A stretch of DNA of 5,564 nt from Filomicrobium sp. (GTDB taxonomy: Bacteria > Pseudomonadota > Alphaproteobacteria > Rhizobiales > Hyphomicrobiaceae). The stretch's first letter is position 1, and every line of letters begins with the position of its first letter. The position numbers were made by a program, and so were the translations under genes. Below, one piece after another: positions 1 to 5,486 of this stretch. The stretch is taken from NCBI GenBank assembly GCA_021775655.1, contig JAJFHK010000333.1, positions 1-5,564 of the forward strand, read 5' to 3'. Under the pieces are notes generated by a model. The model worked only from the letters and a program-made list of their open reading frames with translations, was not told the DNA's origin and did not search any database.

Positions 1-751
1 CTTCCGCTGTCGATGCTGTTCGCTCGATTGCTGTTCGAATCTGTCGAGTTATGTTTTCGTCACGCGCGATGAGGCGGCCGTCGTCTGCAAGGCGGAGGCT
101 CTCGTCGGTGTCAAATATGCGCCTGGCCTCTTCGTTGGCGACGATAATGTTTCCATTCACCAGGGCGATGCACATACCAATGCCGATATGGTCGAGGGCG
201 CAGAGCGCGGCCTGATAGCGCAATCGTAGGAGCGTAAAGGTCCGATTGATTTCGACGACCTTTGCGACGTGCGGCATCAAGAATTCGAGGTCCTGCCAGA
301 ACGATGGCGGTACTCCCGACCAATCCGTATCGACCTGCACCGCCAACATGTCGCTCCATCCGCGATTACTGCTGAGGCGTGCTGCTGCACGATGCTTGAC
401 CCCGTATCGCTCCTTGAGGAATACATAGTCCTCACGTTCCGCGACCTCTTCTCGATTTGGCCAGACATCGGTATCGAGGTGAAAAGTTCGCGTCGGGTGC
501 ATGCGCAGTTGTTCAACTGCATGCTGCTCGTAGCGGCCGAACTCCCGGAAATATCTAAGGATGTCCTCGTCACGGTAGGCCGTGCACCACTTTTGGACCT
601 GGAAAGGCAATCCGACGAGATCGAAGGCCATCAAGATGGTGCCGCGTGCCTGCGATGACTTTGCGATCGCATCGAGGGCAGCGGGCCACTTGCCGTCTGA
701 AGCAGCAGCGTCATATATCGCTGGAAGTGCACTTGCTAAATCGCGATTCAT
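1..751 (-). CDS. LuxR-family-like transcriptional regulator, N-terminal part (3' end outside window)
   Basis: An uninterrupted minus-strand frame runs from ATG at 751 to the window edge, giving 250 residues with no stop. The N-terminus has the pattern of large LuxR-type regulators: an opening helix with IYDAAASDGKWPAALDAI (residues 12-29), then the block FLMPHVAKVVEINRTF (157-172), then a PAS-like stretch with GIGMCIALVNGNIIVANEEARR (190-211) and a DGRLIA turn (224-229). In this family that architecture precedes a C-terminal helix-turn-helix DNA-binding domain, which would lie beyond base 1 and is not seen. The ligand is unknown. ATG 751 has no clear Shine-Dalgarno; in-frame TTG 769 and GTG 754 are alternatives, and a stop at 788-790 bounds the frame. 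The family call comes from recalled sequence patterns. The open frame is certain; the DNA-binding role is inferred. Confidence 0.75.
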   Translation of the reverse strand, partial: MNRDLASALPAIYDAAASDGKWPAALDAIAKSSQARGTILMAFDLVGLPFQVQKWCTAYRDEDILRYFREFGRYEQHAVEQLRMHPTRTFHLDTDVWPNREEVAEREDYVFLKERYGVKHRAAARLSSNRGWSDMLAVQVDTDWSGVPPSFWQDLEFLMPHVAKVVEINRTFTLLRLRYQAALCALDHIGIGMCIALVNGNIIVANEEARRIFDTDESLRLADDGRLIARDENITRQIRTAIERTASTAE

Positions 752-942
752 CACCGACCAGGGTCCCAAGCCATTGGCAACTCGCTTCTAGGCGGGCCTA
801 GTTAAGTGCAGTTTCCTCACGGAAGCAAAGTTCAAATCGTTGCGGCCAGGCCGTCAGACGCAAGACTGCGCGCGTTGCCGGTGCAAGAACAGAACGATCT
901 ATGAGCCAAAATTGGTCCGCTATGCGGGTACGTGGGCTCTTG

Positions 943-967
943 GCGGGTGATTGGAGCGGGTGATCGG
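943..967. repeat. 12-bp direct repeat duplicating the tRNA-Gly 3' end
   Basis: GCGGGTGATTGG is followed one base later by GCGGGTGATCGG; the two differ at one position and are offset by 13 bp. The second copy (956-967) is the acceptor and T-stem 3' part of the tRNA gene. The first copy lies just past the tRNA 3' end and overlaps the encoded CCA. The cause could be slippage or an old recombination event. No integrase gene is present in the window. Confidence 0.7.
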
Positions 968-1026
968 GATCGAACCGACGACATCGACCTTGGGAAGGTC
1001 GCGTTCTACCACTGAACTACACCCGC
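952..1026 (-). tRNA. tRNA-Gly (anticodon CCC), CCA encoded
   Basis: Read on the minus strand from 1026, a full cloverleaf can be drawn. The acceptor GCGGGTG pairs perfectly with CACCCGC. It is followed by TA at positions 8-9, a D arm GTTC-AGTGGTA-GAAC, an anticodon arm CGACC-TTCCCAA-GGTCG, a 5-nt variable loop ATGTC, and a T arm GTCGG-TTCGATC-CCGAT with one G-T wobble. The discriminator is T (base 955) and CCA is encoded at 952-954. The 7-nt anticodon loop places CCC at 34-36 (bases 992-994), so it reads the glycine codon GGG. The 75-nt length is normal. The gene is solitary and points toward the LuxR-type gene on the same strand. No convincing sigma-70 promoter is visible upstream, where a palindromic repeat array begins only 7 bp away. 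Confidence 0.97.
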
Positions 1027-1351
1027 GAAGCACGTTTTGGGTTCCACACTTCCTAAAGTCGTGTGGAGACGTATGTTTTGGGTTCCACACTTCCTACAGT
1101 CGTGTGGAGACGTATGTTTTGGTTCCACACTTCCTTTGCTCAACACTGCGCGAGCTTGTGTCGACGGGCTAAAGTCGTGTGGAGACGCGTACCCAATCGG
1201 TCACCGGACCTTGCTGCGCCGCCTCGGCGCGAATAACCGTTGGATCCGCGTAAGGCCCAGAAACCTAGCATGGCGGCCAATTGCGCGGTAGTGGATTTCG
1301 CTTCGCCTAATCAACCGGCCATAAAGCCTTTGTGAGTTCGCGCGCGCCGGG
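1027..1351. other. Intergenic region between divergent tRNA-Gly and radical SAM gene
   Basis: The 325 bases hold the palindromic repeat array in the first half. The second half (1192-1351) contains a small hairpin with GCGCC and GGCGC arms at 1216-1230 and a 21-codon open frame at 1270-1335 that lacks a ribosome binding site. Promoters for both the tRNA and the radical SAM gene should lie here, but no pair of -35 and -10 boxes with acceptable spacing stands out. If the radical SAM gene starts at 1448, the untranslated stretch extends to 1447. Confidence 0.6.
1034..1191. repeat. Tandem array of ~41-bp palindromic repeats, third copy interrupted
   Basis: Two abutting 41-bp units occupy 1034-1074 and 1075-1115, differing at one base (TAAAG versus TACAG). 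A third begins at 1116, lacks one G, breaks off near 1135 and resumes at about 1171 with AAAGTCGTGTGGAGACG. Each unit carries a 7-bp inverted repeat, TCCACAC and GTGTGGA, separated by 11 nt. The unit length is not a multiple of three, so no single reading frame is preserved and the array is not coding. It starts 7 bp upstream of the tRNA-Gly gene. I do not recognise the repeat family; it could be a REP/RPE-like intergenic palindrome that has amplified locally. Confidence 0.9.
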
Positions 1352-2428
1352 ATGCGTGATAGCGAAGAAACTGGAAAATTGCGCTACCCAGCTGCCGTCG
1401 CTATCAACGGGTCGCGGGTCGTGATGCCGATGAAGGGGAATACGAGTTTGAGCACGATTACTGCCTTAAGAGACAATCCTACCGCACCGCAAAAGTTTAC
1501 AGACCCCGACTGGACGGCAAAAGGCGAGCGGCGGGCCAAAGTCGGGCTGACCAAGCTCGACACGCTTTGGATCAACACGGGCACTTTGTGCAACATCGAA
1601 TGTAAGAACTGCTACATCTTCTCGAGCCCAACCAACGATGCGTTGGTCTACATTTCGGCAGAGGAGAGCGCTCGGTTCCTCGATGAGGCCGAGGTCGCCG
1701 AGACTCGCGAGATTGGGTTCACGGGCGGTGAGCCGTTCCTCAATCCCGAATTTCCCGACATGATGGAAGATGCGTTGAAGCGTGGCTTCGAGGTCCTCGT
1801 TTTGACGAACGCCATGCAACCGATGCAACGACCGCGACCGAAAGAGCGTCTCCTGGACCTCAAGGCGCGGCTTGGTGAGAAGCTCACCATGCGCGTCAGT
1901 CTCGATCACCACACTCGTTCATTGCATGATGATGAACGCGGCGATGGGTCATTCGACAAAGCGCTGGAGGGTATTTCCTGGCTGTCTGACAGTGGATTTC
2001 GTCTGGCGATCGCCGGACGGATCAGCCTCTACGAGAACGAAGATGAGGGCCGCGAATCCTATCGGGCGCTCATTACCGAACATGGCTGGGATATCGATGC
2101 GGACAATCCCAAGCAACTCGTTTTGTTCCCGGAGATGACGGATATAGACGACACTCCTGAAATCACCACGGACTGCTGGGGCATTCTCAATATCAAGCCG
2201 AGCGAAATGATGTGTGCCCACTCCCGCATGGTGGTGAAACGCAAGGGCGCCGGTGCGCCGGTGGTGTTACCGTGTACCCTGTTACCGTTTGACGAGGCCT
2301 TCGAAATGGGGGAGACGCTTGAAGAAGCCGCACGGGCCAATGGCGGTATGTTCGAGCGCGGCGCCGTGAAGTTATGCCACCGGCACTGCTCAAAGTTCTG
2401 CGTGCTCGGCGGCGGCAGCTGTTCCTAA
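1352..2428 (+). CDS. Radical SAM protein with cysteine-rich (SPASM-like) C-terminus, substrate unknown
   Basis: The enzyme should cleave S-adenosylmethionine reductively to a 5'-deoxyadenosyl radical. Cluster cysteines C80, C84 and C87 form CNIECKNC (CxxxCxxC), followed by the SAM-binding GGEP (125-128) and a VSLD strand (182-185). The C-terminal third holds seven more cysteines (275, 288, 308, 342, 346, 350, 357), ending in CHRHCSKFCVLGGGSC. This suggests auxiliary 4Fe-4S clusters as in SPASM/twitch proteins, although the spacing is not the canonical SPASM pattern. The frame opens at ATG 1352 (358 residues), but that codon has no good ribosome binding site. ATG 1424, ATG 1430 and TTG 1448 are in frame. 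TTG 1448 follows AAGGGGA at a 9-nt gap and would give 326 residues beginning MSTITALRDNP. The gene stands alone and is closed by the hairpin at 2491. The substrate could be a peptide, a protein or a small molecule; nothing nearby decides it. Confidence 0.9.
   Translation: MRDSEETGKLRYPAAVAINGSRVVMPMKGNTSLSTITALRDNPTAPQKFTDPDWTAKGERRAKVGLTKLDTLWINTGTLCNIECKNCYIFSSPTNDALVYISAEESARFLDEAEVAETREIGFTGGEPFLNPEFPDMMEDALKRGFEVLVLTNAMQPMQRPRPKERLLDLKARLGEKLTMRVSLDHHTRSLHDDERGDGSFDKALEGISWLSDSGFRLAIAGRISLYENEDEGRESYRALITEHGWDIDADNPKQLVLFPEMTDIDDTPEITTDCWGILNIKPSEMMCAHSRMVVKRKGAGAPVVLPCTLLPFDEAFEMGETLEEAARANGGMFERGAVKLCHRHCSKFCVLGGGSCS
1433..1450 (+). promoter_or_regulatory. Candidate ribosome binding site and TTG start of the radical SAM gene
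   Basis: AAGGGGA at 1433-1439 is the only purine-rich Shine-Dalgarno-like stretch near the N-terminus. It sits 9 nt before TTG 1448-1450, which is in frame. The 32 residues ahead of it carry no recognisable motif, so translation may begin here rather than at ATG 1352. Confidence 0.5.
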
Positions 2429-2490
2429 TGGAGCCTGCGGATACAATCCGCCTTGCGTCAACCGGTTGACGATGTTTGAACAGTTCGAAC

Positions 2491-2538
2491 CAAACAATCA
2501 AGGCACCTGCGCTCGTGCGCAGGTGCCTTGATTGTTTG
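2491..2538. terminator. Bidirectional intrinsic terminator
   Basis: Arms 2491-2512 and 2517-2538 are perfectly complementary over 22 bp, around a TCGT loop. The GC-rich core is GGCACCTGCGC (2502-2512) against GCGCAGGTGCC. The outer part is A-rich on the 5' side and T-rich on the 3' side (TTGATTGTTTG), so either strand gives a GC hairpin followed by a U-rich tract. It lies 62 bp after the radical SAM stop and 26 bp after the NYN stop, between convergent genes, and can end both transcripts. Confidence 0.92.
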
Positions 2539-2564
2539 TTGCAGCTTTGGAGATGTCGTTTCAG

Positions 2565-4631
2565 TTACGCACGGTTGCGGTTACGCAGAACGCGTGGGAA
2601 GTCGTCGTCCGAACTTGAATAGCGGCCGAAGTCAGGGGGCTCTTCTGTCCCATGAGCGGGTTGCGGCTGAGCCGGTTGCTCGGCGGCAAACCAATCCTGC
2701 TGCCGGCCGGGCTCAGCAAATCCTTGTTGCGGCTGACGCGTTGCCGGTGCTTGTCCTTGCTGCGGAGCCGGTGAGCGCGGGCGGGCAGATTGCGCAAGTT
2801 GTTGCTGTCCACCTGCATTTTCGGGGGCGTGTGCTGGATCTTTTTGTGCCGCAACGCGCGGTGCAACACCGGTGAACCAAGCTTCGATCAGATCGAGTTC
2901 GGTAGCTGAAAGCTGAAGACCCTGGCTCTTGCAACGAGCAATTACGAAGTTGCGGAAGCGGCTTGAGAACAAGCTGGCGGAGGCCCCCTGTTCGAACCAG
3001 GGGTCAGCTTCACTGACAACTTCGAGGATGAAGCGTGCATCGTCTTTGCGAATCTCTACGCCGAGGTCCAAAGCTCGCTGGCATATGTTGACCAACGTCT
3101 GCGTGCCGGTGAGACCATTGGCGTTGATTTCTTCCGCCATAACGTCGAACAGGACGCGGTATTCAGGCGGCGAGATTGGCGGGGCCTGACAGGCTTCATG
3201 AATGCGCGCGATAGATTTCTGAATGGCGCTGGCATTGCCATCTGCTGACGGGGTCGTCGGCACTTGCGGAGCGCGCGACTGCGGTGCCGCGGGCTGTTCG
3301 CTGCGAGCGGGTTCGTGCTGCGGCGCGGGACTCTGCCGTGGCCGTTGAGAAACAGGTGCTGCGGGCTGTTGATGGCCAGGTTCTTGATACGCGATCTGCT
3401 GACGGCCTTGAGGCGCATAGGCCTGCTCAGGCTGATGCTGCGGCAGGCGTGCCTGCGGTTGGGGGGCGAGTTCTGTGGCACGCGCGGAACGATGATCTTC
3501 GTAAGTTGGTGCAGCGGGCTCAGATCGTTGACCCGGTGCAGGGTGCTGATAGCCCTGTTCGTGAGTTGCTCGCGCGGCGGCGGGTGCCGGGCTGGCCGCA
3601 GCTTGACGCGCAATTGGCGCAGGTTCGTGGTTCGGCACCAGCGGCTCGGGCCGGATTTCGCCAAACGTCGAGGCGAACTGGTCAACGGAATCGCGCGAAA
3701 TCTGAGGCTGGCGTGACTCGGCTTTCAGTTCGGCCGGCGCCGGCTGCCGCGTGGTGTCGAACACGTAATGGGGGGCGTGCTCAGTCACCTCAAAGCCTTC
3801 GGGCAGTTCGTTTATCAAGAGATCGCGGAAACTGCCTGCTCCACCCCAGCCGGTGCCGACTGTTTTTTCGTGCCCCAATGTGCGGACCGCGCGATCGGCG
3901 AGTACTTCGAGGAGCAGAGGCTGGCTGTCGGAGCGAACATTACCGATGACATCGGCGATAATCGCCTTGCGTGATTCCGCCAAGTTCTGTGGATTGGGCA
4001 GACCCTTGCGGGATGCATGCTCGTCGGTGACGACGGCAGGCGCACGGCCTTCCATCAATACGGCGATGAGATCTGATTCGCGAACTTCACCGTCGCTGAT
4101 TGCGGTGTAAGGCGTGGCGGTGTGGTCGTTGGAGTAGATCACAGTGCGGCGCGCGTGCTGGCGCAAGCGATGCAGCACGGGGGTGAAATCGGCGTCACCC
4201 GACAGAATGATGAACTCATCGAAGTAGGTGTCGTGAAGCAGGTAGTCGCGGACGTCCATGACCATACGGATGTCGGCCGAATTCTTCAGTTGAGCGGTCA
4301 ACGGCGGGCAGTCAATTACTTCGAACCCGGCACGCAGGTAATGGTGGCGCACGAAGGGAAATGAATTCATATCCGTTGAGTTGTCGTGCGTATTGCGGCG
4401 CGGGACCGGATTGCCGTAACAGCGGTTCATGACGATGCGCCTTGGCGTCTCCAGGATTGGGCTATTGGTGGGCGTGATGATGCGCCCGGAGGCGATTTCG
4501 GCGAGCCACGAGCCGGCATCCTTGGCGAAGCGCTTAGCGGCTTCCTCGTTCTTGCGCTTGAGCGAGAGGTAGATGTTGTCGTAGTCGACGAACACCGTGC
4601 TCAACAAAGATCCTTCGGACGACCGCTTCAT
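2565..4631 (-). CDS. NYN-domain (LabA/DUF88-type) putative ribonuclease with LOTUS-like and C-terminal domains
   Basis: From ATG 4631 the product is 688 residues. Residues 12-195 are an NYN (PIN-like) nuclease domain with the expected acidic positions: VDYDNIY (D16, D18, N19), SADIRMVMD (D120, D126) and LSGDADF (D146, D148), which would bind Mg2+ for RNA cleavage. Residues about 220-292 resemble an OST-HTH/LOTUS winged helix, ending in GFEVTEHAPHYVFD. A Pro/Gln/Ala-rich, probably disordered linker follows (about 297-465). A second folded-looking domain (467-592) contains NANGLTGTQTLVN and DPWFEQGAS. A further low-complexity tail ends in an acidic SSDDDF and a basic terminus. The frame stays open to a TTG at 4715 (716 residues), but ATG 4631 has GGGGG at 4640-4644 with an 8-nt gap and is preferred. 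No signal peptide or membrane segment is seen, so it is probably cytoplasmic. The RNA target is unknown. The gene converges on the radical SAM gene. Confidence 0.9.
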   Translation of the reverse strand: MKRSSEGSLLSTVFVDYDNIYLSLKRKNEEAAKRFAKDAGSWLAEIASGRIITPTNSPILETPRRIVMNRCYGNPVPRRNTHDNSTDMNSFPFVRHHYLRAGFEVIDCPPLTAQLKNSADIRMVMDVRDYLLHDTYFDEFIILSGDADFTPVLHRLRQHARRTVIYSNDHTATPYTAISDGEVRESDLIAVLMEGRAPAVVTDEHASRKGLPNPQNLAESRKAIIADVIGNVRSDSQPLLLEVLADRAVRTLGHEKTVGTGWGGAGSFRDLLINELPEGFEVTEHAPHYVFDTTRQPAPAELKAESRQPQISRDSVDQFASTFGEIRPEPLVPNHEPAPIARQAAASPAPAAARATHEQGYQHPAPGQRSEPAAPTYEDHRSARATELAPQPQARLPQHQPEQAYAPQGRQQIAYQEPGHQQPAAPVSQRPRQSPAPQHEPARSEQPAAPQSRAPQVPTTPSADGNASAIQKSIARIHEACQAPPISPPEYRVLFDVMAEEINANGLTGTQTLVNICQRALDLGVEIRKDDARFILEVVSEADPWFEQGASASLFSSRFRNFVIARCKSQGLQLSATELDLIEAWFTGVAPRVAAQKDPAHAPENAGGQQQLAQSARPRSPAPQQGQAPATRQPQQGFAEPGRQQDWFAAEQPAQPQPAHGTEEPPDFGRYSSSDDDFPRVLRNRNRA

Positions 4632-4639
4632 TCGTAATG

Positions 4640-4645
4640 CCCCCG
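4640..4645 (-). promoter_or_regulatory. Ribosome binding site deciding the NYN gene start
   Basis: On the minus strand CGGGGG ends 8 nt before ATG 4631. The upstream TTG 4715 lacks a comparable site, and the 28 codons between the two overlap an RNA-like inverted-repeat structure. Initiation at 4631 is therefore more likely. Confidence 0.6.
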
Positions 4646-4680
4646 CTCGCGCTGCACTCAATTCGATCTTCACGAATTTT

Positions 4681-4747
4681 GCCCCGGCTTCAGACCTCAA
4701 GAAAAATCTCGGCAATGCAGGTCAGTCACTGACCTGCGCGCCGGGGC
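4681..4747 (-). promoter_or_regulatory. Nested inverted-repeat leader structure upstream of NYN gene
   Basis: GCCCCGGC (4681-4688) and GCCGGGGC (4740-4747) are perfect 8-bp arms enclosing a second, inner palindrome at 4717-4737. In a minus-strand transcript this folds into an outer stem holding a strong inner hairpin (8-bp stem, 5-nt loop) and a 28-nt single-stranded arm with a T-run (GATTTTTC). It ends about 36 bp before the ribosome binding site of ATG 4631. It could be a cis-regulatory RNA element, or a protein-binding site if transcription starts downstream. It is not a riboswitch class I recognise. Confidence 0.5.
4717..4737. promoter_or_regulatory. Perfect 21-bp palindrome, candidate operator
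   Basis: GCAGGTCAGT and ACTGACCTGC are exact reverse complements around a single central C. The symmetry and 10-bp arms suit a dimeric repressor site in the NYN promoter region. The regulator is unknown; the alternative is that the element acts as an RNA hairpin. Confidence 0.5.
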
Positions 4748-4982
4748 ATTCTTCAGAAATCCCAAGCTCTACAATCCGCTGGGCGAGTGTTGAGCGAGTC
4801 GGGGCGAAGTCACAAGGCGGATCGGGCAACGCTGCCCCACCGATTCATGGTTCATTAAATTATCTATCTAATTCAGCTATTTAGTTGCCAGCATCTGAGA
4901 GAGGAAGTGGTGGAAAACCCAGCCATTGCAGGCTTTTAGCAAGCGCACAGAAGGCCGAATACTTCCCCCCAACCAAGTGACG

Positions 4983-5453
4983 TCACGAATCGCCTTGGCC
5001 TGGCTCGAAGCCAGGAGGCGCCAGCTTAAATGTTTCAAACAAAAAACCAGGAGCGACGGTGCAGCCGACAAGAGTGAAATCGCCAAGGCTGCGGGCCCGT
5101 TGCCAGTATCCTTGTGGAACGACTACCTGGGGCCGATCGCCGGCCGCAAAGTCATTGCCGAGTCGTATCCGCTCGGCATGCCCTCCCAGTGCTGGTGAGG
5201 CGAAGCTCAGTTCGAGAGTGGCTCCTGCATACCAGTGCCAAACTTCGGCAGCATCGATTCTGTGCCAGTGGGATACTTCGCCAGCGCGCAACAGGAAGTA
5301 AATCGCGGTAGACGTTGAGCGGCTGTTGGCATCGGTGACGTGTGGATCACGATAGGTTTCGCGAAAATAACCGCCTTCGGGATGCGGTGCGAGATCCAAT
5401 AACGCAATCAATTCATCGGCTGACTTCGGCGATTGGTCGGCATTGCGCGACAT
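4983..5453 (-). CDS. Cupin_5 (DUF985) family protein
   Basis: The 156-residue product has the signature order of the DUF985/Cupin_5 family (YML079w-like). HPEGGYFRETYRD (24-36) is followed by STAIYFLLRAGEVSHWHRIDAAEVWHWYAGATLEL (48-82) and VVPQGYWQRARSLGDFTLVGCTVAPGF (111-137). These form a small single-domain beta-barrel; H62, H64, E70 and H73 are possible metal or ligand contacts. The biochemical role of the family is not established; sugar-epimerase-like or ligand-binding functions have been proposed because of the cupin fold. ATG 5453 has AGGAG at 5466-5470 with a somewhat long 12-nt gap. The tail after the cupin core (KLAPPGFEPGQGDS) is short and variable. The gene follows the end of another minus-strand gene by 33 bp, so the two may be co-transcribed. 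Confidence 0.92.
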   Translation of the reverse strand: MSRNADQSPKSADELIALLDLAPHPEGGYFRETYRDPHVTDANSRSTSTAIYFLLRAGEVSHWHRIDAAEVWHWYAGATLELSFASPALGGHAERIRLGNDFAAGDRPQVVVPQGYWQRARSLGDFTLVGCTVAPGFLFETFKLAPPGFEPGQGDS

Positions 5454-5486
5454 GCTACTTTTCGGCTCCTATTTCTTGCCTGCCGT

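Larger units (their letters stand above)
4632..4982. other. Intergenic region between cupin and NYN genes
   Basis: About 350 bases hold the leader structure at 4681-4747 and an AT-rich patch at about 4853-4884 containing ATTAAATTATCTATCTAATT, which could include promoter elements for the NYN gene, though no well-spaced -35/-10 pair is clear. The remainder (4748-4850 and 4886-4976) shows no recognisable gene, and no terminator for the cupin transcript was found. The few open frames here are short and have no family signature. Confidence 0.6.

Noticed and set aside
269..658. Plus-strand ORF of 129 codons opposite the regulator
   Set aside because: The minus-strand frame is continuous for 250 codons with recognisable LuxR-family patterns; the plus frame has none.
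951..1172. Plus-strand ORF of 73 codons beginning MERVIGIEPTTSTLGRSRS
   Set aside because: It is the antisense reading of the tRNA-Gly gene continued into the repeat array, a well-known type of spurious protein.
1034..1191. Possible CRISPR array
   Set aside because: The units abut directly with no unique spacers of constant length, and no cas genes are present.
1037..1291. Plus-strand ORF of 84 codons with repeated CGD motifs
   Set aside because: It is a translation of the 41-bp repeats, whose length shifts the frame at each unit; there is no ribosome binding site or family signature.
2478..2490. LexA-like box (GAAC repeat and GTTCGAAC)
   Set aside because: The spacing between GAAC halves is 5 nt, not the 7 nt of the alphaproteobacterial SOS box, and it lies downstream of a gene rather than in a promoter.
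3284..3949. Plus-strand ORF of 221 codons inside the NYN gene
   Set aside because: It is an antisense shadow of the Pro/Gln/Ala-rich linker, where biased codons suppress stops; its Arg/Ala-rich translation has no domain.
4632..4715. N-terminal extension of the NYN protein from TTG 4715
   Set aside because: ATG 4631 has a good ribosome binding site, and the extension overlaps the inverted-repeat leader structure.
4998..5014. Hairpin CCTGGCT-CGA-AGCCAGG near the cupin stop, considered as terminator or tRNA T-arm
   Set aside because: It lies inside the coding sequence, has no following T-tract on the minus strand, and no tRNA cloverleaf can be built around it.
4877..5086. Minus-strand ORF of 69 codons overlapping the cupin 3' end
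   Set aside because: It overlaps the well-supported cupin frame by about 100 bp and has no recognisable motif or ribosome binding site.
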